This document shows positions 1-8,356 of a DNA stretch of 40,625 bases, one piece after another. Each line of letters starts with the position of its first letter. The stretch's first letter is position 1. The stretch lies in NCBI GenBank assembly GCA_947476195.1, contig CANJPT010000032.1, positions 1 to 40,625 of the forward strand, read 5' to 3'. The notes under the pieces are model-generated. The model made no database searches. It had not been told where the DNA came from and saw only the letters and a list, made by a program, of their open reading frames with translations. This DNA is from Lewinellaceae bacterium (GTDB lineage: Bacteria; Bacteroidota; Bacteroidia; Chitinophagales; Saprospiraceae). The position numbers and the translations under genes are program-made.

Positions 1-116
1 AGGTCAATTTCGAGCCGGATCATATCGCCTGCTTTGGGATTTGCAGGGCTAATGGAAAAGTTTTGTCCGCAAAGAAATGTGGGCAACAGGAGTAAGAGGA
101 GGACTGATTGTTTCAT
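1..116 (-). CDS. N-terminal fragment of an exported protein, possibly thioredoxin/TlpA-like
   Basis: Only the first 38 codons are in the window; the gene continues past base 1. The minus strand reads from an ATG at 116 into a clear signal peptide (Lys-Gln, then a Leu-rich core, then a Cys-Gly-Gln region at residues 16-18). The mature start has the pattern FSISPANPKAGD. An Ig-like segment of the form 'SPxxPKAGD' commonly opens the periplasmic TlpA/thioredoxin-like proteins of Bacteroidota, so that family is suggested, but no catalytic domain is visible. A Cys near the cleavage site could also make it a lipoprotein. The 68-copy octamer array begins only 16 nt upstream of the start codon, so the usual promoter position is occupied by repeat DNA. 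Confidence 0.6.
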   Translation of the reverse strand, partial: MKQSVLLLLLLPTFLCGQNFSISPANPKAGDMIRLEID

Positions 117-131
117 ATGAAATGTTTATTT

Positions 132-675
132 GTCATTAAGTCATTGGGTTATTGGGTCATTGAGTCATTGAGTCATTGGGTCATTGAGTCATTGGGTCAT
201 TGGGTTATTGGGTCATTGAGTCATTGGGTTATTGGGTCATTGAGTCATTGGGTTATTGGGTCATTGAGTCATTGGGTCATTGAGTCATTGGGTCATTGGG
301 TCATTGGGTCATTGAGTCAATGGGTCATTGAGTCATTGGGTCATTGGGTCATTGAGTCATTGAGTCATTGGGTCATTGAGTCATTGGGTCATTGGGTTAT
401 TGGGTTATTGGGTCATTGAGTCATTGGGTCATTGGGTCATTGGGTTATTGGGTCATTGGGTCATTGGGTCATTGAGTCATTGGGTCATTGAGTCATTGGG
501 TCATTGGGTCATTGAGTCATTGGGTCATTGGGTCATTGGGTTATTGGGTCATTGGGTTATTGGGTCATTGGGTCATTGGGTTATTGGGTCATTGAGTCAT
601 TGAGTCATTGGGTTATTGGGTCATTGGGTTATTGGGTCATTGAGTTATTGGGTCATTGAGTCATTGGGTCATTGG
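132..675. repeat. Octanucleotide tandem array, 68 copies of GTCATTGG-type unit
   Basis: The tract is an uninterrupted 8-bp periodicity of exactly 544 bp. The units are mainly GTCATTGG, GTCATTGA and GTTATTGG, with single GTCATTAA (first copy) and GTCAATGG variants. No copy is frame-shifted, so the array evolved by whole-unit changes plus point variants at positions 3 and 8. The + strand has no stop codon in any frame because 8 is not a multiple of 3 and the unit lacks stops, which creates spurious open frames of SHWVIGSL-type peptides. I do not regard these as genes. The array lies between the stop codon of the porP-like gene and the start codon of the gene at 1-116, upstream of the latter. 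Confidence 0.97.
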
Positions 676-834
676 CTATTAATGACCAAATGACTATTAA
701 TGACCAAATGACTATTGACCAAATGATTATTAATGACCAAATGACTATTAATGACTATTAATGACCAAATGACTATTAATGACCAAATGACTATTAATGA
801 CCAAATGACCAAATGACTATTAATGACCAAATGA
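676..834. repeat. Composite 18-bp repeat block (CTATTAATGA + CCAAATGA words)
   Basis: The block directly abuts the octamer array. Seven full 18-mers (CTATTAATGACCAAATGA, one with an initial T) are mixed with partial units: a 15-mer at 712-726, the 10-mer word alone at 745-754 and the 8-mer word alone at 809-816. It is therefore built from two separable words, CTATTAATGA and CCAAATGA. On the opposite strand the words read TCATTTGG and TCATTAATAG, close relatives of the octamer GTCATTGG. The block is thus roughly an inverted-orientation relative of the neighbouring array, and the two could fold back on each other. Confidence 0.95.
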
Positions 835-864
835 CTAATTATGTCCCATTGACAATGAATGAAG

Positions 865-1926
865 TCAAAAATTCGGACAAACCACCCGGGCGCGTTTTTC
901 GCCTGGGTGAATATAAGTAAGCGATATTTCAAAAGCACCGCGTGCGTTATTGGCCTGTGTGAGGGGAGAAACCGTTATATCGTAACTTAATCCCATCATC
1001 CAGTGGTTCAGTTCTACCATTCCTACCACGGTTATGGCATCTGTCTGGAGGCCTTTTTGAAGTTTGTTTCCTATGCGCGCCCAGGCACCTGCCCGGAGTG
1101 CCAGTTCGTTAAAGTCGTTGTTGGAATACCTGAGATTAAGCCCAAGATCCGTTTCAAAAGAAGGGCCTTGTTGCATTACCAGGGCGCCAGGAAGCAGACT
1201 AACCGTTTTATTTAGCGGAAATTGTCCACCGACATGTCCCGTCCACCGGGTATAAAGTATTTCATTGTTATCAGCGGCGAGGGATATCTTTGGTTGATTA
1301 AGATGATGCATTGCACCACCCAGGTAGAAAAAGCCATCGTTTTCAAAGACAGCATACCAAAGTAGGCCAGCATTAAAATCCAGAAAGCTTTTTGAAGTCG
1401 CATTGGCATTCGGTTCGTTGTTTGGGAGGCTGGTATTGGGCGTTTCAGTATTTGAGTCAAATTGCCGGCTAAACCAAAGTCTGCCCCAATCAATAGAATT
1501 TTGCCCGAAACCAATTTGTGCGCCAGCGGACAGGAAGTGATCTGCCTGATTACGACCGCCGGTAAGTTGTTTCAGAAAAGCTCCCCCAAGCTGAATCTTA
1601 TCCTGAGAAAAACGTGCAGTTCCGGCCTCATCGTGCATTGCACCTATGCCAAAAGAGGCATAATCGTCACCATACCCTAATTGTAAGCGGTGCTCAAAGG
1701 AGGCAGCATAGGTTCGGAATGGTACAGGGGACAGGAAACTTCCCCATTGATCGCGGTAATTGATGTTAGCACGCCACTTGCCATTGAATACGCCATTCAT
1801 AGCTGGATTGAGATTCCAGGGAGAAGCGTAGTATTGAGAAAAACGTGGATCCTGCGCCTGAGCTTGCTGCAAAAAAGCTGCAAAAAATAGAATTATACAA
1901 AGAATCGGTTTGGAAAATTGTTTCAT
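865..1926 (-). CDS. PorP/SprF family type IX secretion system membrane protein
   Basis: This 353-aa protein has a signal peptide (residues 1-24, ending AQAQ). The family's hallmark N-terminal motif follows at once (DPRFSQYYASPWNLNPAMNG, residues 26-45). The remainder is a series of amphipathic beta strands with Gly/aromatic patterns, as in an outer-membrane beta-barrel. PorP and SprF are T9SS-associated outer-membrane proteins; SprF-type members help export individual type-B-sorted cargo such as SprB. No cargo gene lies next to it here, but several T9SS cargo genes lie within 40 kb. Length is normal for the family. A perfect TAnnTTTG element lies 40 nt upstream of the ATG. The repeat tract begins about 30 bp after the stop codon. 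Confidence 0.93.
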   Translation of the reverse strand: MKQFSKPILCIILFFAAFLQQAQAQDPRFSQYYASPWNLNPAMNGVFNGKWRANINYRDQWGSFLSPVPFRTYAASFEHRLQLGYGDDYASFGIGAMHDEAGTARFSQDKIQLGGAFLKQLTGGRNQADHFLSAGAQIGFGQNSIDWGRLWFSRQFDSNTETPNTSLPNNEPNANATSKSFLDFNAGLLWYAVFENDGFFYLGGAMHHLNQPKISLAADNNEILYTRWTGHVGGQFPLNKTVSLLPGALVMQQGPSFETDLGLNLRYSNNDFNELALRAGAWARIGNKLQKGLQTDAITVVGMVELNHWMMGLSYDITVSPLTQANNARGAFEISLTYIHPGEKRARVVCPNF

Positions 1927-1966
1927 GACTAATTCAGTTTGGATGATTACAATTTATTTGGAAACA

Positions 1967-1974
1967 CAAAAGTA
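1967..1974 (-). promoter_or_regulatory. Bacteroidota -7 element (TACTTTTG) for the porP/sprF-like gene
   Basis: A perfect TAnnTTTG match on the minus strand, 40 nt upstream of the ATG at 1926. This is the primary-sigma -7 consensus of Bacteroidota. No -33 TTTG at the usual spacing stands out. Confidence 0.55.
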
Positions 1975-2009
1975 GTTTTCCTTCCCAAAAACAGACCGTT
2001 CCCTCAAAA

Positions 2010-2017
2010 TATCTTTG
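2010..2017 (+). promoter_or_regulatory. Bacteroidota -7 element (TATCTTTG) for the 742-aa gene
   Basis: A perfect TAnnTTTG match on the plus strand, about 86 nt upstream of the ATG at 2104, in a gap shared with the divergent porP-like gene. A second, imperfect element (TTACTTTG) lies at 2060-2067. Confidence 0.45.
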
Positions 2018-2103
2018 AACTTAAATTTAGCGTTGCCTAAAAGCCGTTTTGGCCTACAATTACTTTGCCTACCTTGCGCCCGCTTTTTTGAACAAGATAT
2101 ACT

Positions 2104-4332
2104 ATGGAAAAATCAGGCAAGTCTACTCCTAAAACCAATACGCAGTCGTCCGTTGGTGGAAAGCAGCAAAGTACAACATCGAAATTTTCAGCTCCGGCAA
2201 AAAACTGGCTCGAAAGGCCGGTTTTGCCAGTAACAGATCCGATGCTTCGCAAGGTCTTTTGGGGCCTGGCAGCTTTGGGCCTGGTTGTTTTAATTGCGCT
2301 TTCATTTGGCTCCGGAATCAATGCGGACGACAAGTTTCAGGTGGATTATTCTCAAAAACTCGTCAATTATTACAGCACGTTTGGCAAAGACACTACAGCG
2401 CTCAATATTCCAGATGGCAACATGCACTTGTATGGGGGCTTCTTTGAAACCGTAACAGGCTTTGCCAGCAAAACACTTGGTTTTAAGCCAACTGACCTTG
2501 CCTATCACAATATCCGCCACGCATCAAGCGCAATATTGGGCTGGGTAGCTATGCTTTGTGCAGCGCTTTTCGCCGGTCTGATCGCTGGGCAACGTGCCGG
2601 CATAATCACGTTGATCATTATGCTTGTTTCGCCGCGTTTTATGGGCGACTCTTTGATGAATCCCAAGGATATACCCTTTGCGGCGGGTTACATCATGGCG
2701 ATCTACAACATGGTTGCAGTACTGGAAAGAATGCCTAATCCTCGTCGATGGAATCTGGCCGGGCTGGTCGTTGGACTTGGCATCGCCTTGGGTATTCGAG
2801 CCGGCGGTTTGCTTTCTTTTGGGATGTTTGGGATGTTTGCAGGCCTGCATTTTTTGCTTAAAAATGGCGGGTTTCGTGCATTTACGGATACACAAAATTT
2901 AAAGAAATACGTGCTGGTCACACTTGGTATTGCAATAGCGGGCTATGCCTTTGCCCTGCTTTTCTGGCCATTTGCCTTGCATGCGCCTTTGAAAAACCCG
3001 TTTGTGGCCTTGTCTAAATTCTCTGACCTGGAAGTGAAGATCCGAGTCTTGTTCGAGGGCGTAAATATGATGTCTGACAAGACGCCCTGGAATTATGCTA
3101 TCAAGTGGATCACCTATACGATTCCGCTCGCGGCCTTATTGGGTTTTGTCGGAGGAGTTGTTTTACTACCCCGTTTGTTGCGGCGTTTGAATCCACTTTG
3201 GGTAGGTTTGGCATTTTTTGCGGCTATTTTTCCGGTTTTTTATGTGATCTATAAAAATTCGGTCATTCACGACGGATGGCGTCACTTAACTTTTGCCTAT
3301 CCTCCATTAGTGGTTTGTGCAGCCTTATTCTGGAATGAATTGGCTCAGATATTTGCTGAAAAGAAATATGTGCAATGGGCAGTTTATGGTGCTATGGGAT
3401 TGCTTTGCGCTGATGCTGGAGCATTCATTGTTGCAAATCCTAAAATGCCGTATGTTTATTTCAATCCAATTTTAGGAGGAACAGCTGGCGCTTATGGTGA
3501 GTTCGAAACGGATTACTGGGGTATAAGTACCAGACAAGGAATTGAATGGCTTGAAAGTCAGGGTATTCTCCGGCCGGATATGCCTGAAATAGTGGTCATT
3601 GCCACTAATATGTACTACTCGACCAAACAATTGACTGCGAAATACGGCGATAAAGTGAAGGTAAAGTATTTGAAGTGGGAAAAACGCTGCGATGATGCCT
3701 GGGATTATGGATTATATCCAACCCGTTTTCTCGATGGCAGTACTTTGCAAAAAGGTATGTGGCCGCCTGACAATGCAGTGCACATTGTAAAAGCAGGTGG
3801 TGCGCCGATACTCGCGGTATTAAAAGATAATGGCCGTAATTGTGCGTTTGGTATGGCTGCTACAAAATTGGGTGATTGGCCGGGGGCTATTGAACGGTTC
3901 AAAGCTGAAGTGGCCAATGTCCCCGACAACGAAGTGGCCTGGGTGAATCTTGCACAAGCCTATTTAAATACCAGCCAGCTCGAAGAAGCCAAAGCCGCAG
4001 CAGAAAAAACGATCGAAATCTGTCCGGACGATGCTCAGGCAAACAACCTTATCGGCTTGTATTGGCTCAATAAAAATGATGCAGCCAAAGCGAAGGTCCA
4101 ATTTGAACTTTCTATCAAAAAAGAAGCCTCTAACCCTGCAGCATGGTATTATCTGGGTCTGATGGCACGTGGTCAGGGAGACAATCAAACAGCTTTGAGT
4201 AATTTGATGAAAGCCATTCAGCTTTCGCCGAATTTCAAACCAGCCTATGAGCTTTCTGCACAGATTTATGAAACTATGGGAGATGGGGCTCGGGCGCAAC
4301 AGTTTAGAACAGCATTGGGTCAGATGAAATAG
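2104..4332 (+). CDS. Multi-pass membrane glycosyltransferase-like (PMT/GT39 type) protein with C-terminal TPRs
   Basis: 742 aa. A cytosolic, Ser/Thr/Lys-rich N-terminus of about 45 residues precedes roughly nine to ten hydrophobic segments between residues 50 and 445. Motifs typical of lipid-sugar-dependent transferases of the PMT/ArnT superfamily sit between them: NMHLYGGFFE near 106, HNIRH near 135, SPRFMGDSLMNPKD near 176 and HDGWRHL near 389. A soluble region of about 130 residues follows, then about 165 residues of tetratricopeptide repeats (580-742). Members of this superfamily move a sugar from a polyprenyl-phosphate donor to a protein or lipid at the periplasmic face; donor and acceptor cannot be read from sequence. 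It is followed by ccmE after 54 nt. The assignment to the superfamily is good, the exact reaction unknown. Confidence 0.75.
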   Translation: MEKSGKSTPKTNTQSSVGGKQQSTTSKFSAPAKNWLERPVLPVTDPMLRKVFWGLAALGLVVLIALSFGSGINADDKFQVDYSQKLVNYYSTFGKDTTALNIPDGNMHLYGGFFETVTGFASKTLGFKPTDLAYHNIRHASSAILGWVAMLCAALFAGLIAGQRAGIITLIIMLVSPRFMGDSLMNPKDIPFAAGYIMAIYNMVAVLERMPNPRRWNLAGLVVGLGIALGIRAGGLLSFGMFGMFAGLHFLLKNGGFRAFTDTQNLKKYVLVTLGIAIAGYAFALLFWPFALHAPLKNPFVALSKFSDLEVKIRVLFEGVNMMSDKTPWNYAIKWITYTIPLAALLGFVGGVVLLPRLLRRLNPLWVGLAFFAAIFPVFYVIYKNSVIHDGWRHLTFAYPPLVVCAALFWNELAQIFAEKKYVQWAVYGAMGLLCADAGAFIVANPKMPYVYFNPILGGTAGAYGEFETDYWGISTRQGIEWLESQGILRPDMPEIVVIATNMYYSTKQLTAKYGDKVKVKYLKWEKRCDDAWDYGLYPTRFLDGSTLQKGMWPPDNAVHIVKAGGAPILAVLKDNGRNCAFGMAATKLGDWPGAIERFKAEVANVPDNEVAWVNLAQAYLNTSQLEEAKAAAEKTIEICPDDAQANNLIGLYWLNKNDAAKAKVQFELSIKKEASNPAAWYYLGLMARGQGDNQTALSNLMKAIQLSPNFKPAYELSAQIYETMGDGARAQQFRTALGQMK

Positions 4333-4344
4333 GGGATTTGAATG

Positions 4345-4352
4345 TATCTTTG
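4345..4352 (+). promoter_or_regulatory. Bacteroidota -7 element (TATCTTTG) for ccmE
   Basis: A perfect TAnnTTTG match between the stop of the preceding gene (4332) and the ccmE ATG (4387), giving a predicted leader of about 30 nt. It argues that ccmE can be transcribed on its own. Confidence 0.5.
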
Positions 4353-4386
4353 TCTTACTTGTTATTATCCAAAACACAACACATTC

Positions 4387-4782
4387 ATGAAAAAATCACA
4401 TCTGCTTGCTATTATCATTGTGGCCATTGGGATTGGCATCCTGATCACGGCCAGTAAAGACGTGACCACCTACGCGAATTTTGCCCAGGCTACTAAGAGC
4501 GATGACAAGGTAAAACTGGTAGGACAACTTGTTAAAGACCGCCCTGTGGAGTATGATCCAGCTAAAAACCCCAATTTTTTAGCTTTTTACGTCAAAGATG
4601 ATGCAGGCGAAATTCGTCGGGTAGAATTGCAAGCAGCCAAGCCTCAGGATTTTGAGCGTTCAGAATCCATCGTGCTTACCGGCCAGATGAAAGGAGAAAC
4701 CTTTGCTGCTTCAGATATGCTGCTCAAATGCCCTTCCAAGTATAAGGACCAGGAGATTTATGTCAGGGAGAAACAAGGGTAG
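4387..4782 (+). CDS. ccmE: Cytochrome c maturation heme chaperone CcmE, cysteine (CXXXY) type
   Basis: 131 aa with one N-terminal membrane anchor (residues 4-21) followed by an OB-fold periplasmic domain (VKLVGQLV near 42; IVLTGQM near 95). CcmE carries heme covalently from CcmC to CcmF in cytochrome c assembly system I. The heme-binding position is C115-P-S-K-Y119, i.e. CXXXY, where enterobacterial CcmE has HXXXY. The Cys form is known from archaea and some sulfate reducers and is typical of a streamlined system. I chose the ATG at 4387 because the upstream in-frame ATG (4342) would add a non-hydrophobic stretch before the anchor and would lie upstream of the predicted transcription start. 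No other ccm genes are nearby. A long hairpin follows the stop. Confidence 0.88.
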   Translation: MKKSHLLAIIIVAIGIGILITASKDVTTYANFAQATKSDDKVKLVGQLVKDRPVEYDPAKNPNFLAFYVKDDAGEIRRVELQAAKPQDFERSESIVLTGQMKGETFAASDMLLKCPSKYKDQEIYVREKQG

Positions 4783-4788
4783 TTAACG

Positions 4789-4859
4789 ATGAACTATAAA
4801 CGATATCAGATTTTTAAAGCCAAAATAGGCTGCCATTCCGATAATCGTTTATAGTTCAT
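4789..4859. repeat. 16-bp perfect inverted repeat (ATGAACTATAAACGAT) downstream of ccmE
   Basis: Arms at 4789-4804 and 4844-4859 match perfectly as reverse complements and flank 39 nt. The right arm is followed by a direct repeat of its end (GTTCATAGTTCATAGTT). The hairpin begins 7 nt after the ccmE stop and ends 17 nt before the flippase ATG. There is no U-tract, so it is not a standard terminator. It may stabilise or separate the messages, or be a small dispersed repeat. Confidence 0.85.
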
Positions 4860-4875
4860 AGTTCATAGTTAAATA

Positions 4876-6354
4876 ATGGGTGTAATTCGCAGACAAAGTT
4901 TAAAGCATTCCGCCGTAAATGTGGTGGGTTTGGGCGTGGGTGCGATCAGCATATTCTTTGTCTATCCCCATGCTTTGGAGCCTTATGGCCTGGCGCAGGT
5001 CTTGCTTTCCATCGGTATGGTTGGATTACCCATATTATCTCTTGGCGCAAACACCGTAGCGATCCGCTTTTTCCCAAGGTTTCAGGATAAGTCCTCCGGT
5101 CATCATGGGTTTTTGACTTTACTCCTTTGCCTTTGTGCGATTGGTTGTGCCCTTTTTTCGATTGGTGCCTGGATATTTTGGGAGCCGTTCTCCACGGCTT
5201 TAGAGCACAAATCCCCTTTGCTTCGGGAATATTTGTGGTTGGGTTTTCCGCTTGCATTTTGCTACATCACCAGTTGTGTTTTAGCTGTTTACTCCTCCAA
5301 TTTCAAGCGCATTGTAGTCCCTTCTCTGCTGCTTGATTTTTCGCAAAAGCTTGCCTTGCCCTTGTTACTCATTGCGGTATGGCAGGAATGGCTTTCTTTG
5401 GAGGTCGCTATGTTCGGCTTGGTTTTACATGCTGCCTTGGTGCTGACCGGATTGATATTTTATTTGCGCCAAATTGGTGAATGGTATTGGCGTCCGGATT
5501 GGGCTTTTATCACGCCTGAATTGCGGAAAGAGATGATACAATTCATTGGCTTCGGCGCCTTTGGCGGCTTTGCTTTACTGGTTGCAGCAAAGTCGGATGT
5601 GTTCATGGTCGGTTCCATGAGTGCCGTAAAATCGGCTGGCGTCTATGCCATTGCGGCCTATCTGGCCACGGTGATTGAGGTCCCCATAAAAAGTTTGTAC
5701 GCCGCCAGCGCCTCCTCCGTAGCGAAATACTTAGCGGACGACAACCGCCCGGAACTGGAGAAACTTTATAAAAGTGTGTCCATCAACCTATTGGCAGCAG
5801 GACTGCTGCTTTTTGGGAGCATTTGGATCTCGATAGACAGTTTGTTTGCCCTTCTGCCCAATGGCGCAGAATTACTGGCCGGAAAGTGGGTTTTCCTCTT
5901 TATTGGACTATCCAGGTTGGTCGAAATGGGTACTGGACTGAATAATTATATGGTGTATTATTCCCAATATTATCGGTACTCGCTGGTTTCGCTGGGTGTT
6001 TTAGCGGTTGGGAATATTTTGTTGAGTATCTGGCTCATTCCAATCCTTGGGATCTCAGGGGCTGCTGTGGCGACCTTGCTGAGTATTACAGGATATAATG
6101 CAGTAAGCTTGTGGCTTGTTTGGCTCAAATTCCGATTATTTCCTTTTACGGCTCAAACCGCTAAGGCGATAGGTCTAGCAATGGCTGCTTATCTGGTGGC
6201 TGGCCTAATTCCTGTTTCAGGCTATGCAATGATCGACCTGATACTCCGCTCAGGTTTTTTTGCGCTGATCTTTGGAGTATTGGTGTTGCGTTTTCGGGTT
6301 TCGGAGGACTTGAATGGGCTGGAGCAGATGATTTGGGGGAAATTGGGGAAGTAA
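4876..6354 (+). CDS. Polysaccharide flippase (Wzx/MATE-like, MOP superfamily)
   Basis: 492 aa with about 12-14 hydrophobic segments spread along the whole chain and a Lys/Arg-rich N-terminus (MGVIRRQSLKHSAVN) of the kind that opens the polysaccharide synthesis/export proteins. Short charged loops, including a conserved-looking VGSMSAVKSAGVYAIAAYLA segment near residue 247 that resembles the second repeat of MOP flippases, support a lipid-linked oligosaccharide flippase. The substrate is probably an undecaprenol-linked glycan. No polymerase or O-antigen ligase lies adjacent, although glycosyltransferases occur elsewhere in the window. It follows ccmE after 93 nt and the hairpin there. Function as a flippase is by family only. 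Confidence 0.85.
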   Translation: MGVIRRQSLKHSAVNVVGLGVGAISIFFVYPHALEPYGLAQVLLSIGMVGLPILSLGANTVAIRFFPRFQDKSSGHHGFLTLLLCLCAIGCALFSIGAWIFWEPFSTALEHKSPLLREYLWLGFPLAFCYITSCVLAVYSSNFKRIVVPSLLLDFSQKLALPLLLIAVWQEWLSLEVAMFGLVLHAALVLTGLIFYLRQIGEWYWRPDWAFITPELRKEMIQFIGFGAFGGFALLVAAKSDVFMVGSMSAVKSAGVYAIAAYLATVIEVPIKSLYAASASSVAKYLADDNRPELEKLYKSVSINLLAAGLLLFGSIWISIDSLFALLPNGAELLAGKWVFLFIGLSRLVEMGTGLNNYMVYYSQYYRYSLVSLGVLAVGNILLSIWLIPILGISGAAVATLLSITGYNAVSLWLVWLKFRLFPFTAQTAKAIGLAMAAYLVAGLIPVSGYAMIDLILRSGFFALIFGVLVLRFRVSEDLNGLEQMIWGKLGK

Positions 6355-6398
6355 GAGGCTTCTTAGATTGTCTTCTCAATTAAATTATACCATACAGA

Positions 6399-6492
6399 CG
6401 ACTTGAATTATTCAGGGATTTCAATCAAGTCGCTTCCATAATCTCATTTCTTCATTATCATCATCATTGACTGTGGCACTTACTCGCCACAG
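6399..6492. terminator. Two small hairpins between the flippase gene and the beta-helix gene
   Basis: CGACTTGA (6399-6406) pairs with TCAAGTCG (6425-6432), and CTGTGGC (6471-6477) pairs with GCCACAG (6486-6492). The first is followed by a pyrimidine-rich, T-containing stretch and could end the flippase transcript; the second lies 23 nt before the next ATG. Both are short, so their role is uncertain. Confidence 0.35.
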
Positions 6493-6515
6493 GTAATTTT
6501 CCTTTTCTACTTCTC

Positions 6516-8321
6516 ATGAAAAACATAATACATATACTTCTATTTTGTTGCTACACTGCAATATTGCCTGCGCAACAAATTTGGTATGTCAACCAACTCG
6601 CAACCGGAATTAATACCGGCATTAATTGGGAAAACGCCTTTACAAACCTACAGTCTGCAATTGCTGCGGCAGGTTACGGTGACCAAATATGGGTAGCCAA
6701 AGGCACATACTTACCAACCGAAGGTTTGGACAGGGAAATTTCTTTCAATCTACCCAATGGTGTTAGTTTGTACGGGGTTTTTGCGGGCAATGAAGGGAAA
6801 TTAGAAGATCGAAACTCAGAGAATAACACCACTGTTTTGAGTGGTGATATCGGGGAGACAGGCATCAGAACAGACAACTCGTACCATGTTGTTACCATTT
6901 ACCAAGGGGACGAAAACACGGTCTTGGATGGATTTACAATAACACTGGGATATGCTGCAAATGCCTTTTCTGGTTTTCCGCATGAATTTGGTGGAGGAGT
7001 ATTGGTGGCTGCGGATGCATCGTGGCCACTTTCAAACCCAGTAATTGCAAATTGTCATTTTGAGCAAAACCGTGCTGGCTCAGGCGGTGGACTTGCATGC
7101 ATCGGAGATGCCATGGTTATCTGAAGTCCCGATATCCGGCACTGCACTTTCAGGCACAATCGGGGAGAGTATTACGGTGGAGGTATGTACAAAATAGGTC
7201 GAAATAGAAGCGACCGTGCTTTTTCGATGCAGGATTGTTTTTTTGAAGCCAACCGCTCTGCCGCTTTAGGAGGGGGCATGACCATTTATGAGCCTACAGA
7301 CACAGTAAGAATCTCTAAATGCTCCTTTATTAGAGATACTGCAATTGAAGCTGGAGACCGCTCCTATAACGAGGTTTCGATCGATCGATCCTGGTTTTTC
7401 GGCAATCAAACCGGGGCTTCTTCTGTAGCAGGTGCTTTCTATTATCGAGGTTTTGGAAGTGAACTGATTACAAATCAGAATACCATTACGAATTCCGTTT
7501 TCATGTTCAACGATGGCGCCATCGCCGCGCTCGGTGGAAAACCAGGTATTAGTAATACTCGGGTGGTAAACTGCTCTTTTTATCAAAACGGCGCTATCCC
7601 TTTTGTCAAGTATTGGGGCCCCGAGAACAATCCAGTGGACTTGGTTATGAAGATGCAAATCCTCAATTCAGTGATTTGGGAGCCCCAGACAGTGGGTGTG
7701 CACCGGCTGTTCTACAATAATAACCCTGTCAACTTTACCGTGAATGATTATTTGGTTGAGCATTCACTGGTGCACCTGCCCGATTGCAGTTACAATGGGG
7801 TCGACCCTTGTGGAGAAGGTATGATTTATGGTGTTTGGCCTGATTTTATTGACCCGGACTTTGGAATCACCCTGCATATCTGGAACTGTTCAGCTGCTCA
7901 AAATCGAGGGAGCAACCTTGTAGTGGACACATTTGGGCTGACTAAAGATTATTGGGGAAATTCGCGTATCATCGATGACACCGTGGATATGGGGGCATAC
8001 GAAATCCAAGGCCCTTGTATTTCAGCAACTGAAACGCCTGTTTTTATTTCCCTGCCGGTAGGCATTCGGCTTTTACAAAACCCAATTCAAAAAGATGACC
8101 CAATAGAAGTTGAGTTATTCGCAGCAGTGTCTGAAAATTTGCATATCCAAATGGTAGAGGCCAGTGGTCGGGTGGTTTGGAAAGGCAGTGTGAATATCCA
8201 GGCTTCCACACCAAGTGTCTTTTCTATAGCCTCTAATAATTTAGGTCCAGGCTTGTATTATTTGCAGGTTATGGATGAATATGGGCGGTCAAAAACTGAT
8301 AAAGTGGTGGTATCACAGTAG
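6516..8321 (+). pseudogene. T9SS type-A cargo with right-handed beta-helix, interrupted by one in-frame TGA
   Basis: Two open segments (6516-7124, 202 aa; and from 7125 to 8321) share one reading frame and are separated only by a TGA at 7122-7124. Read through, they give 601 residues: signal peptide (1-19, ending LPAQ), the opening WYVNQLATGINTGINWENA and GDQIWVAKGTYLPT typical of surface beta-helix proteins with choice-of-anchor repeats, several helix rungs with NCHFEQNRA-GGG and HCTFRHN-GGG motifs on both sides of the stop, and a C-terminal T9SS type-A sorting domain of about 80 residues ending KVVVSQ. The rungs immediately before and after the TGA continue the repeat pattern. The break is therefore a single-base event, either a real nonsense mutation or a sequence error. 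Secreted surface adhesin or enzyme; substrate unknown. Confidence 0.85.
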
Positions 8322-8356
8322 TCATCTTGAACCTGACTAGACTCGTGCACAACAAA

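Noticed and set aside
108-603. Long plus-strand open frames encoding SHWVIGSL-type repeats
   Set aside because: They arise from the stop-free octamer array (8 bp read over 24 bp); no start context, no composition of a real protein.
676-834. Repeat block as a CRISPR array
   Set aside because: Units are contiguous without unique spacers and are far shorter than CRISPR repeats; no cas genes.
669-938. Minus-strand frame with SHLVI/IWSLIV repeats
   Set aside because: Produced by the composite repeat block and the 3' end of the porP-like gene read in another frame.
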